NCBI GenBank assembly: GCA_944388075.1
Contig: CALXHI010000016.1
Location: 1-42,519, forward strand
Length of the DNA: 42,519 bases
Direction: 5' to 3'
DNA from: an uncultured Clostridia bacterium
GTDB lineage: Bacteria > Bacillota > Clostridia > Oscillospirales > Ruminococcaceae
Both the position numbers and the translations under genes were made by a program. Of the stretch, positions 34,366 to 42,043 are shown one piece after another; position 1 is the first letter of the stretch; the number at the start of each line of letters is the position of its first letter. Under the pieces are notes generated by a model. That model was not told where the DNA came from. It searched no databases and saw only the letters and a program-made list of their open reading frames with translations.

Positions 34366-35085
34366 TCATGATGATATGGTCTTTTGTTTGTCAAAGATAC
34401 GAGACTTCTTCAGCAATACCAAACCACATACGCTCGAACAGATACCTGCCAATAGCAGCAGCCAATTCTGCATTGAGGTCACACCGGTCTGCGGCAGCGT
34501 ACAGATTTCTCCTGCCCGATTCGTACCGGTTGCGGTCACAGGCTCTACGATGTACACATCCAGCACCTTGCCGTTTTCATCGAGCAAGGTAGAAATCAGT
34601 GTTCCATCCTCGGTGATGAGCCAGTCCGTATCTTTTGGCGTCACGCCGGTCTTGGATTCGTAATCATGCTTCGCCCACATGGCAATGGTCAGGGGCTGCA
34701 CATTTTTGTATGTGTCTACCGGAATCATTGCACCGGTCTGTTCGGTCAGGATTTGCAAGGTTTCCGTTTCATAGATACCGCTGAGCGTAAGCCTTCCATC
34801 GGCATACTGCGCGGTCACATCTGCCCCATTCACAAGCACCTGCTTGACATCATAGCCACATTCCAATATGATATCCAACGTGAATGCGTCCAGTCTCGGA
34901 ACGACAAATTCTCTGTCGATGTACGCATCATAGGCAACAACCGCATGCTCCGTATCTATGGTCAGCGTGTGCGCCGTCGGCACGTCGGCGGTCAGGCTGA
35001 CAGCATCCTCGTCAGTTGCTCCAAAACAGGACATCGAGTACAACAGCAGGTACAGCATGCACACAACTGCCGCAATCCCTTTCAT
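34366..35085 (-). CDS. LPXTG (LPQTG) cell-wall-anchored surface protein
   Basis: A 239-aa exported protein predicted to be linked to peptidoglycan by a sortase. It has an N-terminal signal peptide (MKGIAAVVCMLYLLLYSMSCFGA), a beta-rich ectodomain of about 170 residues (DVPTAHTLTIDTEHAVVAYDAYI, VKQVLVNGADVTAQYADGRLTLSGI), the sortase motif LPQTG at 197-201, a hydrophobic segment (NWLLLLAGICSSVCGLVLL) and a basic tail KKSR. The start at 35085 follows AAAGGAGGG; an earlier in-frame ATG overlaps the previous gene. It is last in the operon, so it may serve as the wall-attached base for the secreted proteins encoded upstream. No sortase gene is in the window. Confidence 0.88.
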   Translation of the reverse strand: MKGIAAVVCMLYLLLYSMSCFGATDEDAVSLTADVPTAHTLTIDTEHAVVAYDAYIDREFVVPRLDAFTLDIILECGYDVKQVLVNGADVTAQYADGRLTLSGIYETETLQILTEQTGAMIPVDTYKNVQPLTIAMWAKHDYESKTGVTPKDTDWLITEDGTLISTLLDENGKVLDVYIVEPVTATGTNRAGEICTLPQTGVTSMQNWLLLLAGICSSVCGLVLLKKSRIFDKQKTISS

Positions 35086-35098
35086 ACGCAACCCTCCT

Positions 35099-35551
35099 TT
35101 ACGCATCGCTTGGAACATATGCTACCGTAAACGTAACCGTCCCCTTATACTGTCCGGCGGCTGCTTGATTCCAGTCCGCCTTTGTAATGTCAATGGTCAA
35201 TGCCGTGCTGTCTCCAACTGCTTGGTATTCGGCAGATGTGAACGCTTTCCCGTTTGCATTCAGCGCATAGGGAATGGTTTTGGTCACATCGGCTTGGTTG
35301 GTCAATGCTGTGGTCGCCGCCGAAACTCGTACCGCATAGCCCGGCTCCAGTTGTGCACGGGTCAGCTCGATTTTCCCGAAATCGGTTTGCGTTGCATTGA
35401 ACGCAATGTTCGTATCAGCAGGAATCGTCACCGTATAGGTCGGCATCACGCTTGTGGTGACGGCAACATCATGCTGCTCTGCACTGACCGCTGTTGCTTG
35501 GCTCGACCATGCCATCAATGCGCAAAGCATATATACCACTTTCTTCTTCAT
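35099..35551 (-). CDS. Secreted TVTIP-module protein 1 (150 aa)
   Basis: Signal peptide (MKKKVVYMLCALMAWSSQATAVSA) followed by one beta-rich module starting PTYTVTIPADTNIAFNATQTDFG and ending with the module signature AGQYKGTVTFTVAYVP. This module recurs in four neighbouring genes, so they are paralogues. No anchor or membrane span follows the signal peptide. The ATG at 35551 follows TTAGGAGGG. It is 13 bp upstream of the LPQTG gene. The fold looks like a small Ig-like or pilin-like sandwich; the role (adhesin, surface layer or fibre subunit) is inference. Confidence 0.75.
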   Translation of the reverse strand: MKKKVVYMLCALMAWSSQATAVSAEQHDVAVTTSVMPTYTVTIPADTNIAFNATQTDFGKIELTRAQLEPGYAVRVSAATTALTNQADVTKTIPYALNANGKAFTSAEYQAVGDSTALTIDITKADWNQAAAGQYKGTVTFTVAYVPSDA

Positions 35552-35582
35552 ATGACTCCCTCCTAACATATTGTCATCCATT

Positions 35583-36110
35583 TTATTCAATGGTTGGCGT
35601 TTGTTCGGGTATGGTAACGGAAATGGTAAAGGTCACGGTGTCCTGATACTCACCGGCAAATTCCGGGTCATCGGCAGCGAAATGCAAAGTCGAAGACTGT
35701 TCGGTTGCAGTGGTGTTGAAGGTGGCAACCACATTGCTCGTTTCGGTAACTGCTACATCGCCAATTGTCACGGTATACGGTAATTCGGCTGCTTCTGCCG
35801 AAGTCATCACAAAGCTGCTGTCGAGCTTTACCTGAATGATTTCCCGGTTCTTCAGGCGAACATCCGATGCTGATACGGTCAGGTCGTTCTCATAGGTGAT
35901 CACGGTGGTGCTATCCTCTGTCACGGTTTCTTTCTCTTCCAGCTCAATGGTTGCCGGGATGGTGGCGAGATAGCCGGGATTAACATTGAACGAAACTATG
36001 GTTTCTGCGGTTTTAGAGTCGGAGTCCTGTGTGATATCGATCGCAAAGGCTGTCATGGTCATAGCAGAAGCCAGTACACAGGCAATGGTTGCAGCAAAGA
36101 TTTTTTTCAT
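35583..36110 (-). CDS. Secreted TVTIP-module protein 2 (175 aa)
   Basis: Signal peptide MKKIFAATIACVLASAMTMTAFA, then a linker with QDSDSKTAETIVSFNVNP and one module: YLATIPATIELEEKETV, a middle with LTVSASDVRLKNREIIQVKL, and the end FAGEYQDTVTFTISVTIPE. The QDSDxK linker after the signal peptide also appears in two other cluster members, supporting common descent. No wall-anchor motif. Ribosome binding site AGGAGGAATCATC. Function unknown; it probably acts outside the cell with its neighbours. Confidence 0.75.
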   Translation of the reverse strand: MKKIFAATIACVLASAMTMTAFAIDITQDSDSKTAETIVSFNVNPGYLATIPATIELEEKETVTEDSTTVITYENDLTVSASDVRLKNREIIQVKLDSSFVMTSAEAAELPYTVTIGDVAVTETSNVVATFNTTATEQSSTLHFAADDPEFAGEYQDTVTFTISVTIPEQTPTIE

Positions 36111-36132
36111 GATGATTCCTCCTTGAATATGT

Positions 36133-37338
36133 TCAGGCAGTGGGTTTCACTGCAACTGTAAACGTAATGGTGCTGGTATATGCACCGGCGTAGGTCAGGG
36201 TTTTCGGCTCTGAAAAGGACAGTGTAGCATCGCCGCTACCGTCAACAGGGGTAACCGCAAGTACAGTATCGCCAACCGATACGGCTTCTGTGCCTTTGTT
36301 TACGTTGTAGTTAATGACTGCGCCCTCGGCGGTGGTCAGCGTGAAGGCATTGCTTGCGTCACTTGTGCCGGTAAGCGAAACCTCCACCTGACTGCCGTAG
36401 GCGACCACCACATTCTCAGCACTGATTGTCGCCGTCTGCCCTAATTCTACCGTTCCGGGAATGGTCACTGTGTAGGTGGGTGCGATAGAGTAATGAATTT
36501 GCATATTGTTTTCCGCATAGCGGAAAGAAATATTGTCAAATTGCGTTTTGCCTTCTGCAAAGCTTACCTGATCGCTGAGCAAGGAAAGCACAACCTTATG
36601 CAGTCCTTCGATCGTACCTTGAAAGCTTTCCGGAATGGATACCCACTGATATTCCGTTAGGTCCACATCGTTTTGAATCACAAACACTTTACCCGATAGC
36701 GTATTCCCTTGATTTGCAAGGTGTGAAAGTCCTGCCACCTGTGCAGGCGTAGATAACTGAAATTGGTTCTGAGTACTGCCATACCACGAAATATCGAAAT
36801 GTCCGCTATCCAGCCAAGAGCCGTCCGCAGCGGCAACCGTAGGAAATGCACTCAAACAGATCATTGCAGAGGCGATTCCAACCACAGCAGCTCTTTTCAG
36901 TTTTACGAAAAACGGCGTTTCGGATCGTTTGAAAGGTGCGTCCTTCGGATTCGGTATCCGCACAGGCAAAACTTCCGCCGTTCGGAAAGAAAGATCTCCC
37001 AAATGCATGAGGGAATAGTCGTAGGGATTTCCTTCATCGGCTTCAGAGAGAAAGCGGTAAAACTTCCCGTCATTTTGAACTTTAATTTTCAAAATGACAT
37101 AGTTTTCCGGATTTTGTGGAGCTCGCCGCCGTACCGACAGGCAATCGTCGATATAAGAAGCCCCTTTCTCCATAAGCTGTCGGAACAGCATTCTGGAATC
37201 TTCTACATTGGTTGTAAAAAAGCAAAATATATCATTGCCGGTTTTAAAAACTTTTTCAGACAAAACCCTTTCTGCATTGGCTCTTGATGTATAGTGGTAC
37301 AATTCAGAAATCGGCTTTTGATATTTTATAAAACGCAT
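36133..37338 (-). CDS. Fusion protein: ART-toxin-like N-terminal domain, internal signal/anchor, GLUG-like segment and TVTIP module
   Basis: A 401-aa protein of unusual design. Residues 1-145 precede the hydrophobic segment and hold LYHYTSRANAERVLSEKVF (His15) and FCFFTTN, a pattern like ADP-ribosyltransferase-fold toxins (HYD1/DarT-like); family and activity are unproven. At 146-171 comes a complete signal peptide look-alike (KLKR, 19 hydrophobic residues, TVAAAD). Then WLDSGHFDISWYG...FQLSTPAQVAGLSHLANQGNTLSG, typical of GLUG-repeat surface proteins, and a TVTIP module from about 288. The start is firm: GGAGGTAATTTCAT precedes ATG, which overlaps the previous stop by one base (TAATG). Either a type II membrane protein with a cytosolic enzyme-like head, or a fusion of two genes. 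Confidence 0.8.
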   Translation of the reverse strand: MRFIKYQKPISELYHYTSRANAERVLSEKVFKTGNDIFCFFTTNVEDSRMLFRQLMEKGASYIDDCLSVRRRAPQNPENYVILKIKVQNDGKFYRFLSEADEGNPYDYSLMHLGDLSFRTAEVLPVRIPNPKDAPFKRSETPFFVKLKRAAVVGIASAMICLSAFPTVAAADGSWLDSGHFDISWYGSTQNQFQLSTPAQVAGLSHLANQGNTLSGKVFVIQNDVDLTEYQWVSIPESFQGTIEGLHKVVLSLLSDQVSFAEGKTQFDNISFRYAENNMQIHYSIAPTYTVTIPGTVELGQTATISAENVVVAYGSQVEVSLTGTSDASNAFTLTTAEGAVINYNVNKGTEAVSVGDTVLAVTPVDGSGDATLSFSEPKTLTYAGAYTSTITFTVAVKPTA

Positions 37339-37847
37339 TATGAAATTACCTCCTTAACCGCTACGGTAAAGGTCACGTTGCCGATATAGTCGCCGGAGAA
37401 TTTTGTTGAATCAGGCTCTGTAAAGGAAAGGGTAACGTTGCCGCTTGCTGCGGTTGCGGGATCGACCGTCAGAACGGTATCGCCCACATTGACAAGGGTT
37501 TCTCCGTTTTTCACCGTATAGTCAATCGTTGCACCCTCGGTGGAGGTCAGCGTGAAGGCATTGCTTGCACCACTTGTGCCGGTAAGCGAAACCTCCACCT
37601 GACTGCCGTAGGCGACCACCACATTCTCGGCACTGATTGTCGCCGTCTGCCCTAACTCCACTGTTGCCGGGATGGTCACGGTATAGGCAGGGTCAACGCT
37701 GAAGGTGACTTGGATATCGCCGGATTGGGGATCGCTGTCCGGTTCAATCTGGGTGTTCGCCGCGAAAGCGGTCAGGGACATTGTGCCGCAGAGGGCGAGG
37801 GCGAGAAGTGCCGATAAAAGTTTTTTCATAGTGTATTCTCCTTGCAT
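37338..37847 (-). CDS. Secreted TVTIP-module protein 3 (169 aa)
   Basis: Signal peptide MKKLLSALLALALCGTMSLTAFA, linker EPDSDPQSGDIQVTFSVDP, and one complete module: AYTVTIPATVELGQTATISA, VVVAYGSQVEVSLTGTS, AFTLTSTEGATIDYTV, VGDTVLTVDP and FSGDYIGNVTFTVAVKE. It is the cleanest copy of the module. A 111-bp stretch (37545-37655) is nearly identical to 36334-36444 in the next gene, which shows recent duplication or gene conversion. Its stop and the next start overlap (TAATG), so the two proteins are made together. Extracellular; function unknown. Confidence 0.8.
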   Translation of the reverse strand: MQGEYTMKKLLSALLALALCGTMSLTAFAANTQIEPDSDPQSGDIQVTFSVDPAYTVTIPATVELGQTATISAENVVVAYGSQVEVSLTGTSGASNAFTLTSTEGATIDYTVKNGETLVNVGDTVLTVDPATAASGNVTLSFTEPDSTKFSGDYIGNVTFTVAVKEVIS

Positions 37848-37930
37848 TATATAATTTTTAGTAACTGTAATTGCTCTTTTCTGTTGCTTGCACTGTGTTT
37901 TGATGCCTGTAGCTGTTTAAGCAAAGCCTT

Positions 37931-39420
37931 CTACCAATCTTTTTCAAATGTGGGGACTTCAAAAGTGGGAGTTTGGGCCTGGTTATAAATAATCGCAAAT
38001 GTAATATCATTCACATAAAAAGTCACATAATGACCTTCAAGATCTATGCAAGTAATTGTATATCCAAACAAATTGATTGGTTGAAGATATGTGCCTTTAG
38101 GCATACCCAAAATTTCATTAAAGAATCGTTCTACGGTGCTTTGGTCTGAATAAAATATGTAATCACCTACATCTATCTGCCCTTTGGGGTCGCCATTTTC
38201 ATCGAAAAAGCATGACTCGAACGCCTCTTTTCTTTGGGCTTCAGTAAGTTCCCACTTGTCACTGTTTGATGACAAGTCTCCACTAAGGATAATACGGGTA
38301 TCAGCCGACATGGATATACCGCTGATGGTCAGATGGTGCGTGCGGAAAGAGATGTCAACATCATTGGCATCGGATGGCGCAAGCACGTAGAAATGGCAGA
38401 TGTCTGTTCCGCTCGCAATGGTTTCGTCACTGACGTAATTTTTCGTCACTGTTTGCGTAGCCGTTCCGGTCGAAGCACCTTGCTGCACATTGTAGCCCTC
38501 GGCACTGCTAAAGGTTACGGTGAGTGCGTCACCGTCCTTTGGCTCAAAACTCTTTTCCCCACTGTGCTGCAGCGTCACCTTAGTCACCACAGGGGTCAGC
38601 GTGATGTTCTGCTCCGCTGTGCCGCTTGCCATGGCGGCATAGGCTGCCGTCCCCGCCGTGTAAGGCACGGCGGTCAGATCGGTGGGTGCGTCGCCTGTGG
38701 CGTTGTCCGCCCAGAACAGATAGGTGTACGCCGTATCAGACTCCTGAGCCGGGAAGGCAAAGGTGATGCCATCGCCGCTCTTTGTACCGGTTATCACATC
38801 GGTTTTCCCTCCGTCCGGGCGCACCGCCTGTGCAAAGAAGCGTGTCGGCTGCTCCGCCTGAGCCTCACCGCCCGACTGCTCGATTCCGTCATCGAAATTC
38901 ACCGTCATCTCTTCCAAGGCGGTGTCCACCGTGGCGATGAATGTGGCAGGCAGTGCCGCTGCAACCGTAAAGGTCACCGTGCCGGTGTATTCGCCGGAGT
39001 ATTGGACGTTGTCCGGCTCCGTAAACGTGAGTTCCGTTGCTCCGCTTGCGTTCCCTGCCTCAACCGTCAGCACGGTATCGCCCACATTGACAGGGGTTTC
39101 TCCGTTTTTAATCGTATATCCAATCGTTGCGCCCTCTGCTGATTTCAGAGTAAAGGCGTTGTTCTCGACGCTTGTGCCGGTCAGGGACACAGTCATTTTT
39201 CCGCCGTAAGGCAAGGACACATCTTCTGCCTTGATGGTTGCCGTTTCTCCCAACGTGACCGTGTCAGGAATGGTGACGGTATCGGTGGGGTTTACGCTGT
39301 AAGTAATTTGGGTGCTGCCTGCTTTCGGGTCGCTGTCCTGATGATGTCCGCCGCAAAGGCGGTCAGCGACATTGTAGCAAACAGACTCAGGCTCAGTGCG
39401 GCTGCAATGAGATTTTTCAT
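37931..39420 (-). pseudogene. Secreted TVTIP-module protein with large C-terminal region, frameshifted after the signal peptide
   Basis: The first gene of the operon. ATG at 39420 (site AAAGGAGGAATCATA) encodes the signal peptide MKNLIAAALSLSLFATMSLTAFA, but the frame then runs into a stop. One base missing near 39349 separates it from the expected frame, which resumes as HHQDSDPKAGSTQITYSVNP, TVTIPDTVTLGETATIKAE and a full module ending YSGEYTGTVTFTVAAA (about residue 140). The remaining about 350 residues are soluble and beta-rich (AVRPDGGKTDVITGTKSGDG, ISFRTHHLTISGI) and end without an anchor, so this would have been the largest ectodomain. It may be a real mutation, phase variation or a read error; the rest of the frame is clean. 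Confidence 0.8.
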
Positions 39421-39476
39421 TATGATTCCTCCTTTATATGTAAAATTTTGGTCGCTGCTATTTCTCTGATGCAGGG

Positions 39477-39504
39477 ATCGCTCTGCCCGGTATGGGCAGG
39501 CGAT
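39477..39504 (-). promoter_or_regulatory. Leader hairpin upstream of the surface-protein operon
   Basis: Arms ATCGC-CTGCCC (39477-39488, one bulged T) and GGGCAGGCGAT (39494-39504), loop of 5. It lies about 57 bases before the first start codon of the operon, on the side where its leader should be. It has no T run, so a structural or regulatory role is only a guess. No clear -35/-10 pair was found in 39421-39720. Confidence 0.45.
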
Positions 39505-39582
39505 GTGCATGAGTTATTTTTGTGACAGTCGAAGTGCCACTTCTGTATGTTTTTTATGCAATTCTATCTCATACATAAGTCA

Positions 39583-39719
39583 TTAATTCAGCTTTGTAAT
39601 CGTACTGCTGGCATCCACTGTTGCGTCAATTCCATTGGTCGCTGTCGCAGGGCAATCTCTACTGCCAGAATGACCGATGTAATCACTCAGGTGGTTGCCT
39701 CTTTCTACATAGTGTCTGC
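39583..39719 (-). pseudogene. Orphan 3' end of an unrecognised gene
   Basis: On the minus strand a frame enters from the hairpin array and reads RHYVERGNHLSDYIGHSGSR...ATATNGIDATVDASSTITKLN before a stop near 39583. It has a protein-like composition but no start or ribosome binding site, so it looks like the tail of a gene whose front was lost at the array border. No family is recognised. Confidence 0.3.
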
Positions 39720-39948
39720 TCAACAACTGAAAAAGCACGTAGAAGCTTTGCTGTGGAGTGCTTTTTCAGTTGTTGAATGCAAGGATTTTTGGCGTTTAAG
39801 ACAAAAATCCTTGCCCTTTGCCGCCGCAAACGGGCGGCAAAGGCAGACTCTCATCAGGGAGTACGGCACCAAATCTTTGATTTGTGCCGCTGAAAAGCCT
39901 GTAAAACAGGATTTTCAGCCAATAACTGTCCCTTCGGGCAGTTATTGA
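39720..39948. repeat. Array of seven back-to-back hairpins with terminal inverted repeats
   Basis: Seven stem-loops nearly fill 229 bp. H1: 18-bp perfect stem, 39721-39738/39758-39775. H2: 13 bp, 39779-39791/39802-39814. H3: 11 bp, 39815-39825/39833-39843. H4: 6 bp, 39847-39852/39857-39862. H5: 11 bp with one bulge, 39864-39875/39879-39889. H6: 12 bp with one mismatch, 39890-39902/39906-39918. H7: 9 bp with a TTCG-type apex, 39920-39928/39939-39947. The stems are unrelated in sequence, but the outer ends TCAACAACTG and CAGTTATTGA are inverted repeats (9 of 10). It abuts the broken recombinase gene. It could be a mobile element that folds as single-stranded DNA, or a structured RNA; strand unknown. 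Confidence 0.8.
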
Positions 39949-39955
39949 GTACGTA

Positions 39956-40717
39956 CTAATTATTGCTGTACGACTTGTTATAGCCGATATATCCTTTATA
40001 AGTTGCGTTTTGCAGGATACGACCTACATTGTGGCAAGTTCATTTTGTAGTACCTGTTGCAGTAAGGCGTTTACGCTCCATTAAAATCTTTGCGATTTTC
40101 AGCGTTCCGTAGCCTTCTTCGTAAAGGTCGTATATCATACGGACTGTTTCAGCCTGTTCGGGATTGATGGTATAAGTCTCGCCGGGTTTTCTGTCGTAAC
40201 CTAAGATGTTACCGCTACCGTAAAGCTGTTTATTGGCACGGCTGATACGCTGACCTGCACGGACACGTTCGGAAACCTTACGGCTTTCTTCCTGAGCGAG
40301 TGTTGCCATAATTGTCAGACGAAGCTCTCCATCACCGTCCATAGTCCAGATATTATCGTCAACGAAGAATACCTCAATTCCACGACCCTTTAATGCACGG
40401 GTATAAATTAGAGTGTCAACGGTATTTCTTGCGAAACGGCACACCTCACGGGTGAGGTCGAACATTCCTTTTTCGGCGTCTGCAATCATTCTCATAAACG
40501 AAGGTCTTTTTTTCGCCTGAGTACCTGTGATACCCTCGTCTATGTATCTGCCTACGACTTCCCAATTCGGAAAACGCTTTGCAGTATCTTCATACCACTG
40601 CATCTGATTTTCAAGAGCTGAGAGCTGAGCCTCGTGTTCCGTTGATACTCTACCGTAGAATACGACCTTTCTCGGTCTGTTTTTATCGAGAAAAAGCGGA
40701 TTTGTTCCATAATACAT
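39956..40717 (-). pseudogene. Large serine recombinase (resolvase/invertase type), truncated and interrupted by TGA
   Basis: Site-specific DNA recombinase of a mobile element. The catalytic domain opens with [22 protein letters not shown] (the Ser in RVS is the nucleophile) and has [53 protein letters not shown] and a recombinase-domain start ([27 protein letters not shown]). The expected two residues between FDL and TREV are missing. After ATGTTK a TGA (40042-40040) replaces the usual Trp, then the frame continues NVGRILQNATYKGYIGYNKSYSNN and meets TAG at 39958-39956, beside the hairpin array. The C-terminal half (full length about 500 aa) is absent. The start follows AAGGAGGACATATT. Confidence 0.85.
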
Positions 40718-40738
40718 AATATGTCCTCCTTGTCGGCA

Positions 40739-40872
40739 TTAAGCCATATATTCTTTGAGTTCGTGTTTTACAATTTTATCAAAGGTTTCCTGATTGATAA
40801 GTTCGTGCTTGAGCAGAACTTTCAGAGCCACCATATACCAAATTTGCGTTCAATTTGTGTTGTATTTGTCAT
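40739..40872 (-). pseudogene. Small gene upstream of the recombinase, frameshifted
   Basis: ATG at 40872 with AAGGAGAGATAGAA gives MTNTTQIERKFGI, then a stop at 40824-40822. In a shifted frame the peptide continues MVALKVLLKHELINQETFDKIVKHELKEYMA and ends at 40739, resembling a short SHOCT-like helical element (LLxxGxITxxEFxxIK). One added base near 40835 would join the parts into a protein of about 45 aa. Such small genes commonly precede serine recombinases in Firmicute mobile elements; function unknown. Confidence 0.6.
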
Positions 40873-40888
40873 TTCTATCTCTCCTTAC

Positions 40889-40917
40889 ATTTTATCGCTT
40901 TAAAGCGTAAATGTCAA
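40889..40917 (-). promoter_or_regulatory. Promoter with palindromic operator before the recombinase genes
   Basis: Minus strand TTGACA (40917-40912), 17 bases, TAAAAT (40894-40889). The spacer contains the perfect 12-bp palindrome CGCTTTAAAGCG (40896-40907). A repressor bound there would block RNA polymerase, so the recombinase operon was probably under negative control. Confidence 0.7.
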
Positions 40918-40975
40918 GAGTGTTTCCTGACTTTCGCTTGGTGCGTGGTATACCTATTTTTGATATAGGCTATGT

Positions 40976-41003
40976 AAAAAGGCAGCTTAGCGAGAAAGCT
41001 GCC
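40976..41003 (-). terminator. Rho-independent terminator after the BRO/small-protein genes
   Basis: Minus-strand stem GGCAGCTT / AAGCTGCC (41003-40996 and 40988-40981) followed by TTTTT. It separates the antirepressor genes from the recombinase promoter. Confidence 0.85.
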
Positions 41004-41043
41004 ATTAGGTAAAGGAAGTTACCTATATGAAAACTGAAAGAAA

Positions 41044-41196
41044 TCATCTGTTTATAACGTCAAATATCTTATCAAACTCATCATCGGTAAGTTCGATACC
41101 GTAGTTGTGGTAGAGTAAACCCATAATTTCACAGGTTTTCTCCAAATTCTTGTCAAGTTCCTTCATAGCTTCATCGGCAGCAAAAACTACTACCAT
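41044..41196 (-). CDS. Small acidic protein (50 aa), function unknown
   Basis: Reads MVVVFAADEAMKELDKNLEK and ends ELTDDEFDKIFDVINR. It looks like an intact helical mini-protein with normal codon use, 31 bp after the BRO stop and 40 bp before the terminator. The ribosome binding site is weak (GGAAATGTA). No family recognised. It is probably co-transcribed with the antirepressor gene. Confidence 0.55.
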   Translation of the reverse strand: MVVVFAADEAMKELDKNLEKTCEIMGLLYHNYGIELTDDEFDKIFDVINR

Positions 41197-41227
41197 TACA
41201 TTTCCATAAATAAATTATCATTTATTT

Positions 41228-42043
41228 TCAGTTAGTTGGTGTTTTCTGTATTATCCAGTCGAAAACAGGCAAAATGCCATGTGATTTCAAGCGGTTATAC
41301 AAGAACGTTGCTCCCTTGTTCGTCCAACGAGTATGAATAAAGAAGCCTCCACCTTCTCCGTAGAAGGTTGGGCGTTTGTACATCCTTACATATCCGCAAT
41401 TCTCATATTCAGGAGCAATCATCCAAGTGCCATAAGCTCTATACTGAATGCCGAGAATAGAGAGTAAACGATTAAATTCGCTTGCCGACATCTGATATGC
41501 GATTGCAATATCAGATACATTCAGCAAATCGCTTTCATCATCATACATATTGATAAAATCAACGACCTCTGCAAGAGAGCAGTTTTCTTCGGCAAGCCTG
41601 CTATTCTCATTTTCAAGCTCCCTCGTGCGAAGCTTTTCTTCTTTAAGCTGAATAAAGAGCCTTTCGGCTTCCTCAGTGCCGTTAAGCACATTGTCGATTG
41701 TCTGCTCTGTTGCATATATTCCGTATTTCCTGATTGAAGGGAGAACTTCGGAAATAACCCAGCGTTTGAACTGTCTTGCGGTTTTGAGTTTGATTTTAAT
41801 GATTAAGCAGTAAACTCCACTTTCGTGAATAATGGTCTGATTTGGATTTCCTTTATTTCCGTCACGAATCGTTACGGTATTTTTATCTTCCTCATCAACG
41901 TGGTCGAGCAAAGCTTTTCTTGTATTTGAATACCCAAGTGCTTCCGCAACATCTTTAACTACAAACCACGGCTGACCGTCAATGAGGATTGTTCTTACTG
42001 AGCCAAACTATTCATTTTCAAAAATTTTGATTTCGTTACTCAT
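41228..42043 (-). pseudogene. BRO-N/KilAC phage-type antirepressor with an in-frame TAG at codon 12
   Basis: The frame starts MSNEIKIFENE at 42043, hits TAG at 42010-42008, and continues FGSVRTILIDGQPWFVVKDVAEALGYSNTRKALLDHVDEEDK, a textbook Bro-N DNA-binding domain. A coiled coil follows (EAERLFIQLKEEKLRTRELENEN), then a KilA-C/ANT C-terminal domain (LLNVSDIAIAYQMSASEFNRLLSILGIQYR...). Family members often have Gln or Glu at the stop position. Without read-through only a shorter product from an internal start (41911, MLDHVDEEDK) is possible, lacking most of Bro-N. The rest of the 271-codon frame is clean, so the change is recent or tolerated. Its start overlaps the MazF stop. Confidence 0.85.

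Noticed and set aside
39547..39948. Plus-strand open frame of 133 codons covering the hairpin array
   Set aside because: The coding look comes from hairpin arms read through; no ribosome binding site, and the DNA is better explained by its structure.
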